A stretch of 64,000 nt of DNA from contig NZ_ML660160.1 in assembly GCF_007004725.1 (NCBI RefSeq), positions 620,001 through 684,000 of the forward strand, in the 5' to 3' direction. Under the pieces are notes generated by a model. The model searched no databases. It was not told the origin of the DNA and saw only the letters and a program-made list of their open reading frames with translations. Origin of the DNA: Aliikangiella coralliicola. Lineage in GTDB: Bacteria; Pseudomonadota; Gammaproteobacteria; Enterobacterales; Kangiellaceae. Positions within the stretch are counted from its first letter, which is position 1; every line of letters starts with the position of its first letter. The translations under genes were made by a program, and so were the position numbers. Below are positions 9,730-17,340 of the stretch, piece by piece.

Positions 9730-9769
9730 AGCTTGCCTCGGTTGTTCTCTGATTAATCCGAGGCGAGCT
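9730..9769. other. Inverted repeat between RND and lolA-like genes
   Basis: Two 12-bp arms (9730-9741 and 9758-9769, core GCCTCGG/CCGAGGC) pair with one mismatch around a 16-base loop, just downstream of the transporter stop codon. There is no T-run on the minus strand. It may set different mRNA levels for the transporter and the following genes. Confidence 0.6.
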
Positions 9770-9779
9770 CTGTTATTCG

Positions 9780-12137
9780 TTATTCGCGAGTCGCTCGTGC
9801 CAATTCGGGATTTTTTAGTTTTGCTTCCCGTTCGGCTTCTTTATCTTTTTTGCTTTTTAGTAACATCAATAGCGGCGGTAAGAATAAGAAGTCGATAATC
9901 AGGGCGATTAAAATGGTCACTGCAGTCAACAGACCCATGTCGGCATTAACCTTGAAACTTGAAGTCGCCATGACGCCAAAGCCAGCGATGAGTACCATGG
10001 TCGTAATCCATAATGCTCTTCCGACACTCGCAAAACTATAGCGGACAGCATCTTCTGAACTCAGTCCTTTTTCTCGTCTTGCGCGGATATATTTACTTAA
10101 AAAGTGTACTGTGTCGTCGACGATAATACCGAGAGTGACCCCCATTACTACTGAAAGTCCAAGGCCTACTTCACCGACAAACAATCCCCAAACACCGAAT
10201 CCTACCGCTGCAGGTGTCAGGTTAGGGATCAAACTTATCAGGCCAAACTTAACAGAACGAAGGGCGAAGCCTAACAATATCGAAATCAATATTAAAGCGA
10301 GAGATGAGCCTTTTAACATGCTTACGATGTTCGTTGAACCGATGTGGGCAAACATTAGCGATGGACTTGCCAGCGACAGACCATACTCTGAATTTTGTTC
10401 ATTAAAATGACGCAGTACTTTCTGTTCTAGTTCAAGAATCTCATTTGAGGTCAAGTTCTGGAAAGTCGCAATCACACGAGTCGAAGACTTATCAACATTG
10501 AGCTGATTGTTAACATCCAAACCTTGTGGTAACGATAGCTCGTACAATAACAAGTATTGTGCGGCGAGTTCTTGTTGATCAGGTAAAATGTACCAGGCCG
10601 GATCATCGCCATGCATATTTCGATTCAATCGTTTCAGCGTATCAGTAATGGTATTCACATTGTCTGTTTTCTCCATTTCCCTTAGCCAGTCGGAAAAATC
10701 TGCAACAAACTTAAGAAATTTGGGATCGTTAATACCGCTGCTTTTGTTTGAGTCAAAGGACAGTTCAAGAGTTGTCATGCCGGACAAGTGTTCTTGCATA
10801 AAATCAGTCGCATTTCTGAACGGAACTCGTTCGTCAAAATATTTAACGAAATCATCGTTAAGTTGGTTTGAAGGTACGAAAGAAGCAAATCCGATGATAA
10901 CAACAGTCGAAACGGGTAGCAGCCATTTACGGTTGCCGATAACAAAATTTGCCAGCTTATCCATCATATCCACTTTATGCTCAGCTGTTTGTTTAACCTT
11001 GATCGGCAACAGGGATAACATGGCTGGAAAGATTGTTACTGAGAATGCAAAGGCCAACATCACACCAATTGCGACCATATTACCCAGGTGAGCAAAAGGC
11101 GGTGCGTCGGAAAAGTTCATGGTAAGGAAACCAATTGCGGTTGTAATGCTGGTCAAAAACACCGGTTGCATATTAACGCGTAAACTATCTTTGATGGCTT
11201 CATTTTTGTCCATACCATGGCGCATATTATAATAAAATGTCGAGAGTACATGGACACAGTCGGCGACGGCTAAAGTTAAAATGACGGTGGGTGAGCCGGC
11301 AGAAGGACCGGTCAAATATCCACCTAACCAACCCCAGATACCCATGGTGCCAAGCACACTGGTTAAGATAATCAGTAGCGTTGCAAAAGTACCGGTAATG
11401 GTTCTTAGTAAAAGACCTACAGCTAGAATAACAACCAATAGCATTAGTGGAATTTTAACTGAGCTATCGGCTTTTGATGCCTCGGGAAAACTGGTGTTCA
11501 TCATGATCATGCCAGATAACATAAATTGGATATCTGGGTATCGTTTGGCAAAGTCGTCTCTAATTGCGCGTACTGAAGCTGCCACTTCAGGAACTTCGGC
11601 AGTCATATCTATTGCCGGTAAGCGAATAGTGACATTCACCACAGCGGCATCGGAATTTTCTGAAATCAGTTTTTTCTTTAGAATTGGTTCACTTAGTGAA
11701 ACACGCTTTGCTCTGGCAATGAGCTCATCGTCTAACATATCAGCTTCCAGCACCAGGTCTTCAATCATTAGATCGTCGCCTTCGGCAAAGCTATATTGGA
11801 AGTTGGTGATAGAATCAACTCGCGAATTGTAAGTGACCTGCCACGCTTCATTCGTGAGTTCCCAAATAGCGGTCAGGGTTTCTTTGGTGAAAACATTGCC
11901 GTCCTTTGGAGCGACAATAAAAGCAACGTTATCACTTTTACTATAAATTTTCTGCAAACTTAAAAAATCGTTCAGTTGCTTATTATTATCTTTAAAAAAT
12001 GTTTTGTAATCACTTTTGAATGGTATGTTCCATTGGCCGTCTTTAAAGGCGCCGGAAAATGCGATGCCAACAAAAATCAAAACAGCTGCGATAACAAGCA
12101 ACCTATTGCGTAAAATAAAATCAGAATACTTTTCCAT
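9780..12137 (-). CDS. RND superfamily (MMPL-type) transporter
   Basis: This 785-residue inner-membrane protein shows the two-fold RND layout: a membrane helix near the N terminus (LLVIAAVLIFVGIAF), a periplasmic domain to about residue 220, six helices, a second periplasmic domain at about 420-610, and six more helices. Acidic residues of the proton relay are visible in the fourth helix of each half (LAVADCVHVLSTF and GIIVDDTVHFLSKY). The length fits hydrophobe/lipid exporters of the MMPL/HpnN type rather than the ~1040-residue drug pumps. No periplasmic adaptor gene is present; a LolA-like protein and a barrel follow instead. It is 138 bp downstream of a TetR gene on the same strand. Substrate unknown. 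Confidence 0.88.
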   Translation of the reverse strand: MEKYSDFILRNRLLVIAAVLIFVGIAFSGAFKDGQWNIPFKSDYKTFFKDNNKQLNDFLSLQKIYSKSDNVAFIVAPKDGNVFTKETLTAIWELTNEAWQVTYNSRVDSITNFQYSFAEGDDLMIEDLVLEADMLDDELIARAKRVSLSEPILKKKLISENSDAAVVNVTIRLPAIDMTAEVPEVAASVRAIRDDFAKRYPDIQFMLSGMIMMNTSFPEASKADSSVKIPLMLLVVILAVGLLLRTITGTFATLLIILTSVLGTMGIWGWLGGYLTGPSAGSPTVILTLAVADCVHVLSTFYYNMRHGMDKNEAIKDSLRVNMQPVFLTSITTAIGFLTMNFSDAPPFAHLGNMVAIGVMLAFAFSVTIFPAMLSLLPIKVKQTAEHKVDMMDKLANFVIGNRKWLLPVSTVVIIGFASFVPSNQLNDDFVKYFDERVPFRNATDFMQEHLSGMTTLELSFDSNKSSGINDPKFLKFVADFSDWLREMEKTDNVNTITDTLKRLNRNMHGDDPAWYILPDQQELAAQYLLLYELSLPQGLDVNNQLNVDKSSTRVIATFQNLTSNEILELEQKVLRHFNEQNSEYGLSLASPSLMFAHIGSTNIVSMLKGSSLALILISILLGFALRSVKFGLISLIPNLTPAAVGFGVWGLFVGEVGLGLSVVMGVTLGIIVDDTVHFLSKYIRARREKGLSSEDAVRYSFASVGRALWITTMVLIAGFGVMATSSFKVNADMGLLTAVTILIALIIDFLFLPPLLMLLKSKKDKEAEREAKLKNPELARATRE

Positions 12138-12159
12138 GACGGTTTACTCTGCTGTATAG

Positions 12160-12185
12160 TTAATATGACTAGATTAATATGACTA
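12160..12185. repeat. 12-bp direct repeat upstream of the RND gene
   Basis: TTAATATGACTA occurs twice (12160-12171 and 12174-12185), 14 bp apart start to start, about 23 bp upstream of the RND start codon. It could be a regulator site or carry a secondary promoter. No direct evidence for either. Confidence 0.5.
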
Positions 12186-12274
12186 AGTAAAAATGGCTCA
12201 ATTAAAAAACTAAATTAATACAAGTTCGATTTAAAAAATCGGGTTAAAAATCAATTCACTCGACTCAATGGAAA

Positions 12275-13027
12275 TCAGATAAAAATAAATGGCGTTCCAT
12301 TTTTCTCAAGTTGTTCTATTTCCGGCTGAAAAATCTCTTGCGTTATCCTTTTGATTGTCTCGCTGTAATCCCAATCTTTTGACAGTGGCTTCCAGTTAAA
12401 GCCATCGAGTACTAATCTGGCGTTTGTGAGAGATTCTCTTTCTAAAACCATAGGTCTTAATTTTTCCGAATGGCCTTTGCTCATAATCAATGCCATCGCT
12501 CCCCACGAAGCCGACCACATCGCAAAAGTGACCTGTTCAAAAGCCATATCTTCAGGCAACACCAGATCGCCTGCATCAATGGCTTTGCCAATTTCGACAT
12601 TCATTATTCCCATTAAGTTGGATTCACATTCATGATGGGTTTCATTTCTATCGTCCGAACTGCAAGCGGCAACGCTCGGAGAATGAGCTGATAACACAGC
12701 AAAAAGTTCAGAAGGGTGTAACTTGGCCCAAAGGATGTAGGAAACCATGACTGATTGAATGCGTTCACGACTATTACCTTTAAACTTCAGCGCACGGACA
12801 AAAAGCTCCTGGACTTCTTGAATGCAGGTATTACAAATCGCCATGAGTAAGTCTTCTTTACTGATGAAGTGCTTGTAGATAGTTCCCTTAGAATAGGGAG
12901 AAGCGCTAACCAGCTTGTCGATGGTTAAGGTTGTCAAACACTCCTTTTCCACGAGTGAACGAGCAATTTCAATTAACTCCTGTTCTCTTTGGGTAAATTC
13001 GCTTTCACTAATAGTTCTTGGACTCAT
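12275..13027 (-). CDS. TetR family transcriptional regulator
   Basis: This 250-residue protein has an N-terminal TetR HTH at about residues 12-60 (TIDKLVSASPYSKGTIYKHFISKEDLL) and an all-helical ligand domain that shows no match I can name. It is slightly longer than the usual ~200 residues. It is upstream of, and on the same strand as, the RND-LolA-barrel genes. A minus-strand promoter with an almost perfect 28-bp palindrome lies about 146 bp upstream (13173-13227). That fits an autoregulated repressor controlling a four-gene transcript, as for many TetR-efflux pairs. Four Cys/His-containing segments in the middle (about residues 124-137) are notable but not diagnostic. Confidence 0.88.
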   Translation of the reverse strand: MSPRTISESEFTQREQELIEIARSLVEKECLTTLTIDKLVSASPYSKGTIYKHFISKEDLLMAICNTCIQEVQELFVRALKFKGNSRERIQSVMVSYILWAKLHPSELFAVLSAHSPSVAACSSDDRNETHHECESNLMGIMNVEIGKAIDAGDLVLPEDMAFEQVTFAMWSASWGAMALIMSKGHSEKLRPMVLERESLTNARLVLDGFNWKPLSKDWDYSETIKRITQEIFQPEIEQLEKNGTPFIFI

Positions 13028-13526
13028 GGGCGGTCATTCTATCTTGCTGTTAATACACTTTTATTAAACGCGTTAGCTAAAATTGATTCTCTTTGTAACA
13101 CGATGTTTTTCGGACGTGTTACTTTTTCGGAAAAGCCGTAATTTCATGCCACAGCGACAATCGCTTTATAAGTGACGAACCGTCACGTGACGATTCGTCA
13201 TTATAAGGAGGTCGTTGAATATATCAAGCAAAAATCCTAGAAAATGAGAATTGTTTTTATTTAAAAAGTATTGAAATTATCTGCTGAGAGTCGTTTTTAT
13301 TGCGACTATTTTTAAAAAATTGAATAAAAATAGTAGGTTAGAATGGAATTAGTTGATTGCGTTTGGAATATTCGCTAAGTGTTTTTTCTTAAGTAAAAAT
13401 CAATCAATTTATTCGTTAATTTGTTTTTTCTCACCGATATAGAAAAGTTTCCGCAACTGATGGCTTATCCAGAATTCGGGTTGTTTGACACTGATTCTTT
13501 CTATCTGAACGCTGGTTTCACTCGTT
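13028..13526. other. Intergenic region between tetR and the chemoreceptor gene
   Basis: Apart from the promoter/operator at 13173-13227 this ~500-bp stretch is AT-rich and without a supportable gene. I see nothing else in it. Confidence 0.5.
13173..13227 (-). promoter_or_regulatory. tetR promoter with 28-bp palindromic operator
   Basis: Read on the minus strand, -35 TTGATA (13222-13227) and -10 TATAAT (13200-13205) are 16 bp apart. The -10 overlaps by one base a 28-bp palindrome (13173-13200) built from TGACGAA/TTCGTCA outer arms and a CGTCACGTGACG core, with one mismatched pair. A repressor bound there would block initiation, so this is the likely autoregulatory TetR site. Confidence 0.75.
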
Positions 13527-14822
13527 CTAAAAAAGCTCGACTGATGAAGATTCTTCACTTTGAGTTTTTGATTTACTTTTTTTAGGCCTGATTTTATCGT
13601 CCCAAACGGCGTCGTTAAAAGTAAAGCTATCCAGAAATGAGCGTAGTTTTTTAGCTAGTTTAATCATATCTTCCGAAGTTAACGCGTGTTCGCTACCACT
13701 TTCGATGACATCTTTGTTGAGTTGCACCATTGAATCAATTTCGTGTTGTGCTTCGGTGGAAATTTCTTTTTGTCGGTTTGACGCGACGATTAAATTATTA
13801 GAATGAGTGTTGATCAATTCAATCGACTTGAGCACGGTATTGAGTTGCGCGGAGGCCTGGTTTGAAAGTTGCTCTGTCTCAGTTGAGGCTTTTGCACCGA
13901 TCTCCATGGAGTGGCTGACAGCGGACGTGCCTTCTTGAATTCGGGCAACCATATCGCGGACTTCCTGAGTAGAAGCGCCGGTTTTTTCTGCTAAGGTTCT
14001 GACCTCGTCTGCAACCACTGCAAAGCCTCGGCCTTGCTCACCGGCTCTGGCGGCCTCAATTGCGGCATTGAGAGCGAGCAGATTGGTTTGATCGGCGATA
14101 TTGGTGATCACGTCAATAATATCGTTGATCTGATTACTATCCTTCTGGAGCTGCTCAATATGTGTGGTCGCTTCAGCGATATGTTGAGTCAATTTGGTAA
14201 TACTTTTTCCCGCATGTGACGCGCCTTGATGGGCTTCTTTAATAGTTTGGTTTGATTGGGTGAGTTCGTCGGAAACCTGGGCTAAGTCTTCATGCAGCGC
14301 CATGCTGGCTTCATACACCTGACCAAATGCACCGTTGAGGTTATTACCGAGTTGCTCTTGCATCATCGCCTTTTGTTGCATGGTGTGATAGGTGGCGTTT
14401 AGCTCTTCAGCCATTGGCGTAAGACGAGCTGTCGAGGCGTATAATTGAGTCAGTAGGTCATCAATTTTTTGTATCTGATTATCGACTGCGTGGAAAATTG
14501 GTTTAAATAAGCTTGAACTTGTGCCGCCGAGTCGAATTTTAACATCAATTTCTTTGCTTTGATTAATAGCATGGGCATGGCTGGATAATTTTTGGATAGC
14601 GCGATAAAACGCTCGGTAAAGTTGAAAAATGCACGTGACAAAAACAACGATGAAAGCCAGCCCTATAATCAATAGCTGTTCTGTTGAAAGCTCTGTTAGC
14701 GTTATCAGGCTAACCATACTAATGATGGCAATTGCTAATCCCGGGCCTAGAAGTTTTAAAGACAACCCTGCCATGGAGAGCGCTGACTCGCTCACTTGTC
14801 CCCGGCGCTTTTCTTCTACCAT
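13527..14822 (-). CDS. Methyl-accepting chemotaxis protein without periplasmic domain
   Basis: This 431-residue chemoreceptor has two closely spaced membrane helices at about residues 24-44 and 50-70, separated by only a few residues, so there is no periplasmic ligand domain. A cytoplasmic linker follows, then the MCP signalling coiled coil, with the hairpin tip at about 265-300 ([20 protein letters not shown], then [14 protein letters not shown]). That tip binds CheA and CheW. The C terminus (SSSVELF) is not the classical CheR-binding NWETF pentapeptide. The ATG has an AGAGGA ribosome-binding site. It probably senses a membrane or internal signal. No che genes flank it. Confidence 0.9.
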   Translation of the reverse strand: MVEEKRRGQVSESALSMAGLSLKLLGPGLAIAIISMVSLITLTELSTEQLLIIGLAFIVVFVTCIFQLYRAFYRAIQKLSSHAHAINQSKEIDVKIRLGGTSSSLFKPIFHAVDNQIQKIDDLLTQLYASTARLTPMAEELNATYHTMQQKAMMQEQLGNNLNGAFGQVYEASMALHEDLAQVSDELTQSNQTIKEAHQGASHAGKSITKLTQHIAEATTHIEQLQKDSNQINDIIDVITNIADQTNLLALNAAIEAARAGEQGRGFAVVADEVRTLAEKTGASTQEVRDMVARIQEGTSAVSHSMEIGAKASTETEQLSNQASAQLNTVLKSIELINTHSNNLIVASNRQKEISTEAQHEIDSMVQLNKDVIESGSEHALTSEDMIKLAKKLRSFLDSFTFNDAVWDDKIRPKKSKSKTQSEESSSVELF

Positions 14823-15133
14823 AAGTTCCTCTTATTTTTAGTGTTGTCTGGTGCGAATATTTGAGGAGGTATAACTCAAAAAACTAATTAAATTGGTTAC
14901 TTAGACTATAGGACAAATTTTTGATGAGGGTAAAAAATTTGCTTTTATCGATCTACCCACAGGTGTTTGGAGTTACGTCAAATGACTTGGTATTCGCTAA
15001 CAGCGCGAGTGAAATCTGGGAATGAATTGCTATTCGTCACAGTAAGTGTATTATTGTGTACAATAAACAATTATAAAACAAACATCATTTATCTGGAAAA
15101 CAGAAATGTTTTTATGTAGGAGCGTTGAAAGTA
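14823..15133. other. Divergent promoter region of the chemoreceptor and POT genes
   Basis: About 310 bp separate the two start codons. It holds the candidate POT promoter/palindrome at 15027-15066. I see no small gene here. Confidence 0.5.
15027..15066 (+). promoter_or_regulatory. Candidate POT promoter with 16-bp palindrome
   Basis: TTGCTA and TATTAT (15049-15054) are spaced 16 bp as a plausible -35/-10 pair. The palindrome TTATTGT-GT-ACAATAA (15051-15066, perfect 7-bp arms) overlaps the -10, a common operator position. The transporter start is about 68 bp further on. Confidence 0.45.
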
Positions 15134-17140
15134 ATGACCCAGTCTAATACACCTCAAGTAATAAAAAGCCAGAGAACCCCGTTTCCCAAAGCGTTTTACG
15201 TAGCCAATACCATGGAAATATTTGAACGTCTTTCCTGGTACGGTATTTATACCTTTCTCGCCGTTTACTTAACTAGTAGCAAAGGTCTCGGTCTTGAGCC
15301 GCAACAACAAAGCTTGATTATGGGGATCGGCACATTCCTGGTATATATTGTCCCTGTTTTTGCCGGTGCATTGGCCGATCGATTTGGCTACAAGACTATG
15401 TTTATTGCGGCCTTTCTTATTTTGGTTCCCGGATATTATTTATTAGGGCAGGCTGAATCATTTCTCAGTTTCTTCATATTTTTCCTGATGGTTGCCATCG
15501 GCGGCGGTATGTTTAAGCCGGTAGTGACCGGAACTGTTGGTCGCTCAACCGATGAGACCAACCGCGGCTTAGGCTTCGGAATTTTTTATATGATGGTTAA
15601 TATTGGTGGAGCGCTCGGACCTATCGTTGCACAGTGGATTAAAGGGAATCTTGGGTGGTCCTGGGCATTCAGCATGGCTGCAATATGGATTGCTATTAAC
15701 TTTATTCCGGCCATCTTTTTTTACCAGGACCCGGTGAAAGAATCTAAAGAAAAAAATACTAAAACAATATCTCAGGTTTTGGTTGAGATGCAGCAGGTGT
15801 TGGGCAATGCACGTCTTGCATTATTTGTTGTTCCTGCGTTGACTTTGTGTGCTTTGAAAGCGGGTAAGGTGTTTAACACTAACGAACTTTTGATTTCGTT
15901 TGGTATATTAATTGCGGTAAGTATTGTGTGGAATTTGCTGGCGAGTAAAAAAACAGATGCGCCCTGGTATTTACAGAAAATACGTTTGGGAAATAAACCA
16001 TTTGTGATTTATCTGCTGATTCTTTCGGGTTTTTGGACCGTTTATAACCAGATTTTTTACTCATTTCCTTTATACGTTCAGCATTATGTTGATAGTTCAG
16101 ATTTAATTCGAACTGCTGAATCAACCGGCAATAAATCTTTCGTTAATTATCTAACGGGAATAAAAACTGAAACGCTTACTCAGGATATCATTGCGGTTGC
16201 AGAACAGGTAGAAAGTTCTGATTCAACAAATGATGCGGAAGAAAAAGTGCAGCGTGCTTATATTCTGCTGAGCGAACTACAAATAAAAGTTCCTAAGGAA
16301 GAAATTTTGCCTGCGTTAGCGGAAGTTGAGCAAGCCGATAAAAAAGTGAGAGAGCAACTTGAAGTTCTTTTTAAAGGTTCGTCTGGTTATCGATTTGCTG
16401 AGTTTCGTAGCGTATTGGTGGCCTTGTCGAACGAACTGGTTACCGACAATGTGAGTGATTTATCGATACAGGCTCGTGCCGGTGAAAAGCTTCGAGAACT
16501 GGATATCAATATTCCTCAGAGCCAGGTTGTTGAAATCCTGAGAGCCATAAAAAATGCGACTGACACTGCCTCAAAATACGCCGTTAAGTGGGAACAGTTA
16601 TACAAACAAGTCGATCCACAAACTATCCTGGTGTTAGAGTTTCTTGCGATTGTCTTTTTCCAAGTTTTGATTAGTCATTTTATTTCTCGCTGGCAGCCTT
16701 TACCAATATTGGTTGTAGGGACTGCGATTCTTTCTTTTGGATTGTGGGTGGGAGGATTTAGTCACATGTTAGTATTCGGCGGCTTTTTCGCCGCGACATC
16801 GGTAATTATTTTTGCGCTTGGAGAAATTGTCACGTCTCCGAAAAGCCAGGAATATGTTGCGTCATTTGCGCCGCGGGAAAATGTCGGGATGTACATGGGG
16901 TATTATTTTGTTTCGATTGCGCTAGGGAATTTATTTGCAGGAATATTAAGTGGTTCGTTATACGATAGTTTGGTAATTCAAGCGGGAAGTCCAAATTTGT
17001 TCTGGTCTGTTTTCGGCGGATTGGGACTGTTGACGGCGGTCGCTTTTCTGATTTTCAATCGCACCATGGTTCATCAGTTAGCGAGCAATGAAGAAAGTGA
17101 AATCGATTCAAAGGAAGACATTGCTACTCAGTCTTGTTGA
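15134..17140 (+). CDS. POT (proton-dependent oligopeptide) family transporter with inserted domain
   Basis: This 668-residue inner-membrane transporter carries the POT signature ExxERxxxYG near the N terminus (MEIFERLSWYGIYTF) and the conserved MFKPVVTGTVGRSTDETNRGLGFGIFYM stretch in pieces around residues 115-150. The family imports di- and tripeptides with protons. It is much longer than typical ~500-residue bacterial POTs because about 180 soluble, helical residues (about 320-500) are inserted between two membrane helices. The insert contains two similar units. I chose the ATG at 15134, 11 bases after AGGAG, over a TTG at 15125, which is too close to that site. It lies beside three secreted proteases, so import of released peptides is plausible. 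Confidence 0.87.
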   Translation: MTQSNTPQVIKSQRTPFPKAFYVANTMEIFERLSWYGIYTFLAVYLTSSKGLGLEPQQQSLIMGIGTFLVYIVPVFAGALADRFGYKTMFIAAFLILVPGYYLLGQAESFLSFFIFFLMVAIGGGMFKPVVTGTVGRSTDETNRGLGFGIFYMMVNIGGALGPIVAQWIKGNLGWSWAFSMAAIWIAINFIPAIFFYQDPVKESKEKNTKTISQVLVEMQQVLGNARLALFVVPALTLCALKAGKVFNTNELLISFGILIAVSIVWNLLASKKTDAPWYLQKIRLGNKPFVIYLLILSGFWTVYNQIFYSFPLYVQHYVDSSDLIRTAESTGNKSFVNYLTGIKTETLTQDIIAVAEQVESSDSTNDAEEKVQRAYILLSELQIKVPKEEILPALAEVEQADKKVREQLEVLFKGSSGYRFAEFRSVLVALSNELVTDNVSDLSIQARAGEKLRELDINIPQSQVVEILRAIKNATDTASKYAVKWEQLYKQVDPQTILVLEFLAIVFFQVLISHFISRWQPLPILVVGTAILSFGLWVGGFSHMLVFGGFFAATSVIIFALGEIVTSPKSQEYVASFAPRENVGMYMGYYFVSIALGNLFAGILSGSLYDSLVIQAGSPNLFWSVFGGLGLLTAVAFLIFNRTMVHQLASNEESEIDSKEDIATQSC

Positions 17141-17229
17141 GATAGCAAATGATGTGGTTGAAACAAAAAACTATCTGGTTGAAACAATAAGTGAGCTGGG
17201 TGAAATTATAATTGAACTGGTCGAAAAAA
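17134..17229. repeat. 21-bp tandem repeat array after the POT gene
   Basis: TGGTTGAAACAA-like units start at 17155, 17176, 17197 and 17218, exactly 21 bp apart, with a weaker fifth unit at 17134. In one plus frame (17088-17270) they encode heptads of the form LVExxxx. The array overlaps the POT stop codon and ends at the terminator. Confidence 0.7.
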
Positions 17230-17256
17230 AGGGGGGAAGTTTGAACTTCCCCCTTT
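17228..17256. terminator. Bidirectional terminator between POT and S8 protease genes
   Basis: AAAGGGGGGAAGTT and AACTTCCCCCTTT form a stem with one bulged G and a 2-base loop, with an A-run before and T-rich sequence after. It lies between the convergent POT and S8 protease genes and can serve both strands. Confidence 0.8.
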
Positions 17257-17282
17257 GGCTTCCTTATTAAAGAATTTCTTTT

Positions 17283-17339
17283 TTAAAGGACTTCTTTAAT
17301 AACATCTTCTCTTTAACAACATCTTCCCTTTAACACAAT
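17283..17339. repeat. 17-bp tandem repeats before the S8 protease stop
   Basis: CTTTAA followed by an AACATCTTC-like sequence begins at 17294, 17311 and 17328, a period of 17 bp, with a related TTAAAG unit at 17283. The array fills the gap between the terminator and the S8 protease stop codon. Confidence 0.55.
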
Positions 17340-17340
17340 T

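Noticed and set aside
10111-11832. Long plus-strand frames across the RND transporter gene
   Set aside because: They are antisense to a clearly conserved membrane transporter and show no domain.
13201-13245. Ten-codon plus-strand frame with TTG start after AAGGAGG, downstream of the palindrome
   Set aside because: The purine run lies in the spacer of the minus-strand promoter, and there is no gene on the plus strand for it to lead.
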